A stretch of 64,000 nt of DNA from Corbicula japonica (taxonomy: Eukaryota; Mollusca; Bivalvia; Venerida; Cyrenidae). The first letter of the stretch is position 1; the number at the start of each line of letters is the position of its first letter. Position numbers and translations under genes: made by a program. Of the stretch, positions 61,625 to 64,000 are shown piece after piece. Location: contig JAZAYU010000205.1 of assembly GCA_038501625.1 (NCBI GenBank), forward strand, positions 744,001 through 808,000, read 5' to 3'. The notes beneath the pieces are model-generated. The model was not told where the DNA came from. It saw only the letters and a list, made by a program, of their open reading frames with translations, and did not search any database.

Positions 61625-62479
61625 TGTATCCTTGGGCCCCAGCATCCATTGCACCTGATGTTGATGGGTCAAAGTTCATACCCATAGATGCATCGTATTG
61701 TTGCATCATCGCACGACCAGGCTCAACACCTGTTATTTCTAATTCCATTTCTGATTCACTAATTGACTCAAGTTTCACACTAACATCCGGGTCTAAATCT
61801 GACCCACCCTCTGCCCCTTCTGTTGATGTACTTGGTCTTTCAAGATTGGAATTATCCGCACTACCTGAGATCAAATTAGACAAGTCAGAGTCCAAGCTTA
61901 GTCCTTCGGTGGGTAAATGTGGTTGATTAGATGTTACAGATGACTCGGATTTATTATCATCGTCATCTTTATCACTAGCTTCAGCTTTCACATGAGATGG
62001 TGTGGAAGGGGCAGATGAGTGAGATGGCGAGGCAGTGGACTGGGTGGTAGCCGAAGCACCTTTGCTATGAACATTAGCGGTGGTGTCATTTGAACTTTGA
62101 TTTGAAGTTTCATCATCATCTGGTTCAATCTTTATCACTTGTCCATTATTCCCTTGTGGGAATTTCATTGCACCTGTATGAATACTAGCACCCTTTGATT
62201 GGTCCATATTTAAAGGCCGTCTTATTGGCCGTGTGACTGGATACGGTTCATGTCTCATTCCAGGACCTCTGCCTGGGCCTTGATGTCGTGGAGATGTGAA
62301 GCGTGGAGAGGTCTGTCTAGCGAACTGCGGAGACATGTACTGGGGACCAGCACCGTAGCGGGAGGGAGACATCATCTGCATTTGCTGCAGCTGATGTTGC
62401 TTCATCTGCAACTCCTGCTGTTCTTTCAGCAGTCTTTCTTTCTCTTTCTCTTTCTCCAGCTGTTTCTTTTTATGATGAT
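61625..62479 (-). CDS. Shared linker exon of a lola-like, alternatively spliced zinc-finger transcription factor
   Basis: An open exon of 855 bases: 2 bases of a split codon, 284 full codons and 1 base. On the minus strand it begins after a pyrimidine-rich acceptor (cttttttcag) and ends at a consensus donor (GGA TAC A, then gtaagt). Both flanking introns are phase 1, so the exon could be skipped in frame. Residues 1-40 are a charged Lys/Glu then Gln/Met-rich, probably helical stretch. Next come Ser/Pro/Arg-rich and Gly/Pro-rich low-complexity sequence and acidic Ser-rich segments. Three sumoylation-type motifs are visible: IKIE followed by an acidic run (Lys116), VKAE (Lys164) and VKLE (Lys235). 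No zinc finger or BTB domain is present. Such disordered linkers lie between BTB and fingers in BTB-ZF proteins; a BTB exon upstream, beyond the window, is inferred only. The donor phase matches all 18 zinc-finger exons downstream. Confidence 0.85.
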
Positions 62480-62510
62480 CTGAAAAAAGTAGTTATAATA
62501 TACAAATTTC

Positions 62511-62690
62511 TGGGCTCTCACAAAAGGAAGACTTGGGAGAAGTCTCCCAAAAGTGACCAGACTTCTCCCTCCTTTATGGGAGAAGTCCTTTTGTATAGAC
62601 TAATATGCTTTTCACTGCAAACATCTCCATAATTCAATAAAATTATCACAATAATTATCCGTGATTTGCAAGTCTAGTGAGAGCCCTGAA
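62511..62690. mobile_element. Intronic MITE with GGGCTCTCAC ends
   Basis: ctgggctctcacaaaagg at the left is mirrored by ctagtgagagccctg at the right; aattt flanks both sides. It lies in the intron just upstream of the shared linker exon and holds internal gggagaagtc inverted repeats. Confidence 0.65.
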
Positions 62691-62987
62691 TTTGGAAGTT
62701 AATTTGTTGTAATAGTGTGGGTTTGGGTGGTATTTGATTGTAAATAACCCAATTTAATGTTTTTCTTAACAATTTTGATCAATCAAACAAATTTTTATTT
62801 TTGTTTTTGTTTATAGCGGTCGCATTCTGGCATTTGTTCCATGTTGTGCTTGCTTAAACTTTGCAGAATGCAGAAGACCAATACTTTTCTCACATAACAA
62901 ATCTGATTAGACTAAACAATAAAATTTCAATAAACTGAGTAATGGAAACATGCCAGTAAATTTATGGATTGCGTAAGAATATTGTTA
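62691..62987. other. Intron, nothing recognised
   Basis: AT-rich sequence upstream (minus-strand sense) of the linker exon; no coding sequence. Confidence 0.4.
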
Positions 62988-64000
62988 TGCTAAGTTCCCA
63001 CTGCCGATTCAGGCAATCAGGTACTGGTCTGGCTCGGTCGGTATGAGTGATTGGGAGTCATCGGGAAGATCTATCTTGGTCGGCATCACTCAGGCTTCCT
63101 ATCCGAATTTTTTCGACATGTCAAAAATATTCAAGTAGTGATCGAGTAGCCAAGTGGTTGAGAAGCGCTAGGGATGCGATCGTCTATTGGTCGAGTAGAA
63201 GAGCGAGTTGATCGAGAAGCAATCATGTAGCCATTTGGTTTGGTCGAATTGGCATATTTCATGCGATCTGTACTCGATGTTCATCTTGAGTATTATCCGA
63301 TTGCAATCCGATCAACTTGATCTCTGTTCAAACTGGTGTCCAGATTAACTAGACTGCTATTTAACCACACACAATCACTTCCCGATTGCTGTTTGACCAT
63401 ACAGGAGCTAGACACTTTTTTAATGTAAAACTGTGCATTGGTTTCTCATAACCTGCTTACATAAATTGGAAGAGAAAACATCACCAACGATGCTGAGAAA
63501 AGGCAAAAGGACAACTAATACTGATTTACAGCCATGGCCCTGCCTCTCTTGAGTTCTTACCATCTGGCCCACAACTGTAACTGCTCAATCTGCATAATGC
63601 GAGTGCTAAGCTTAGAGTTTCAAGATGAATCATGAAAGGAATAATGACCAACAGTGTTTGAAGTTTTTATTCTAACAGTTTTGGAACACGACCTTCTACA
63701 ACCTGAGTAAGACAAAGCCGATCTGGTCAGGTGAAGTTCTGGCAGATTGTGTACAGGCCCAGTTGGTTGAGCTGAGGCCTTGTAAAGGTCGGGATGATCG
63801 AGTGGAAATCATTAAGATGGTCGGGTTGACGCTGTGAAGGAGTCGTGAATAATCGTGTGGGGGTCGTGTGTAAGCTACTAAAGGTCGAAAGAACGTAATG
63901 TATATGCCTTTAGTCAAGCTTTGAGCTTGGTCGGGCTCAATCAGAAAATTTAGGGGATCAGGATGATAGAGCTGATTGGATCGGGAGTGGGAACTTAGCA
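62988..64000. mobile_element. Non-autonomous element with TGCTAAGTTCCCACT ends
   Basis: tgctaagttcccactgccga at 62988 is mirrored by tcgggagtgggaacttagca, which ends exactly at the window end. The interior is rich in gatcg and ggtcgggt motifs. No transposase is recognised; target duplication cannot be checked because the right flank is outside the window. Confidence 0.7.

Overview
This is eukaryotic, AT-rich, intron- and transposon-dense DNA, most likely from a bivalve mollusc. That placement is an inference from the style of the repeats: TGACCTTGA-type arrays, GACC/GGAC microsatellite tails, GATCTGGATC-type palindromic repeats and many foldback MITEs. I cannot name the species. I see no bacterial features and no complete independent gene.

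The window is dominated by one minus-strand transcription-factor locus built like insect lola, broad or mod(mdg4). A shared linker exon (61625-62479) has phase-1 introns on both sides and ends in a consensus donor after GGA TAC A. Downstream on the minus strand, from 51.6 kb to 0.2 kb, are 18 separate short exons, called ZF1 (51369-51601, nearest the donor) to ZF18 (185-363). Each starts at a good acceptor in phase 1, lacks a required start codon, encodes two C2H2 zinc fingers and ends in its own stop. The sequence therefore predicts one N-terminus joined alternatively to 18 or more DNA-binding tails. The BTB domain expected upstream lies beyond position 64000, if it exists; more tails may lie below position 1.

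The exons fall into physical blocks of related fingers. ZF3-ZF6 have an atypical second finger. ZF4-ZF8 have H-X4-H second fingers. ZF9-ZF16 share nearly constant second-finger contact residues (Asp, Ser, Asn, Lys). ZF12-ZF16 have a first finger one residue short (C-X2-C-X11-H-X3-H). Seven exons have tandem copies of their own 3' ends or 3' flanks, some clearly decayed. ZF18 is cut by an in-frame TGA inside finger 2. The C-terminal tail of ZF2 comes from an inserted transposon end. Together these suggest continuing birth and death of DNA-binding exons.

The rest is intron and mobile DNA: CCAAT-bearing hairpin MITEs (6 copies), TTAA-flanked elements (one with its empty site preserved in a neighbouring duplicate), hAT-like elements, a Harbinger-like remnant with a Myb/SANT exon on the plus strand, large palindromes, tandem repeats, interstitial TTAGGG tracts and long repeat arrays between 58 and 61.3 kb.
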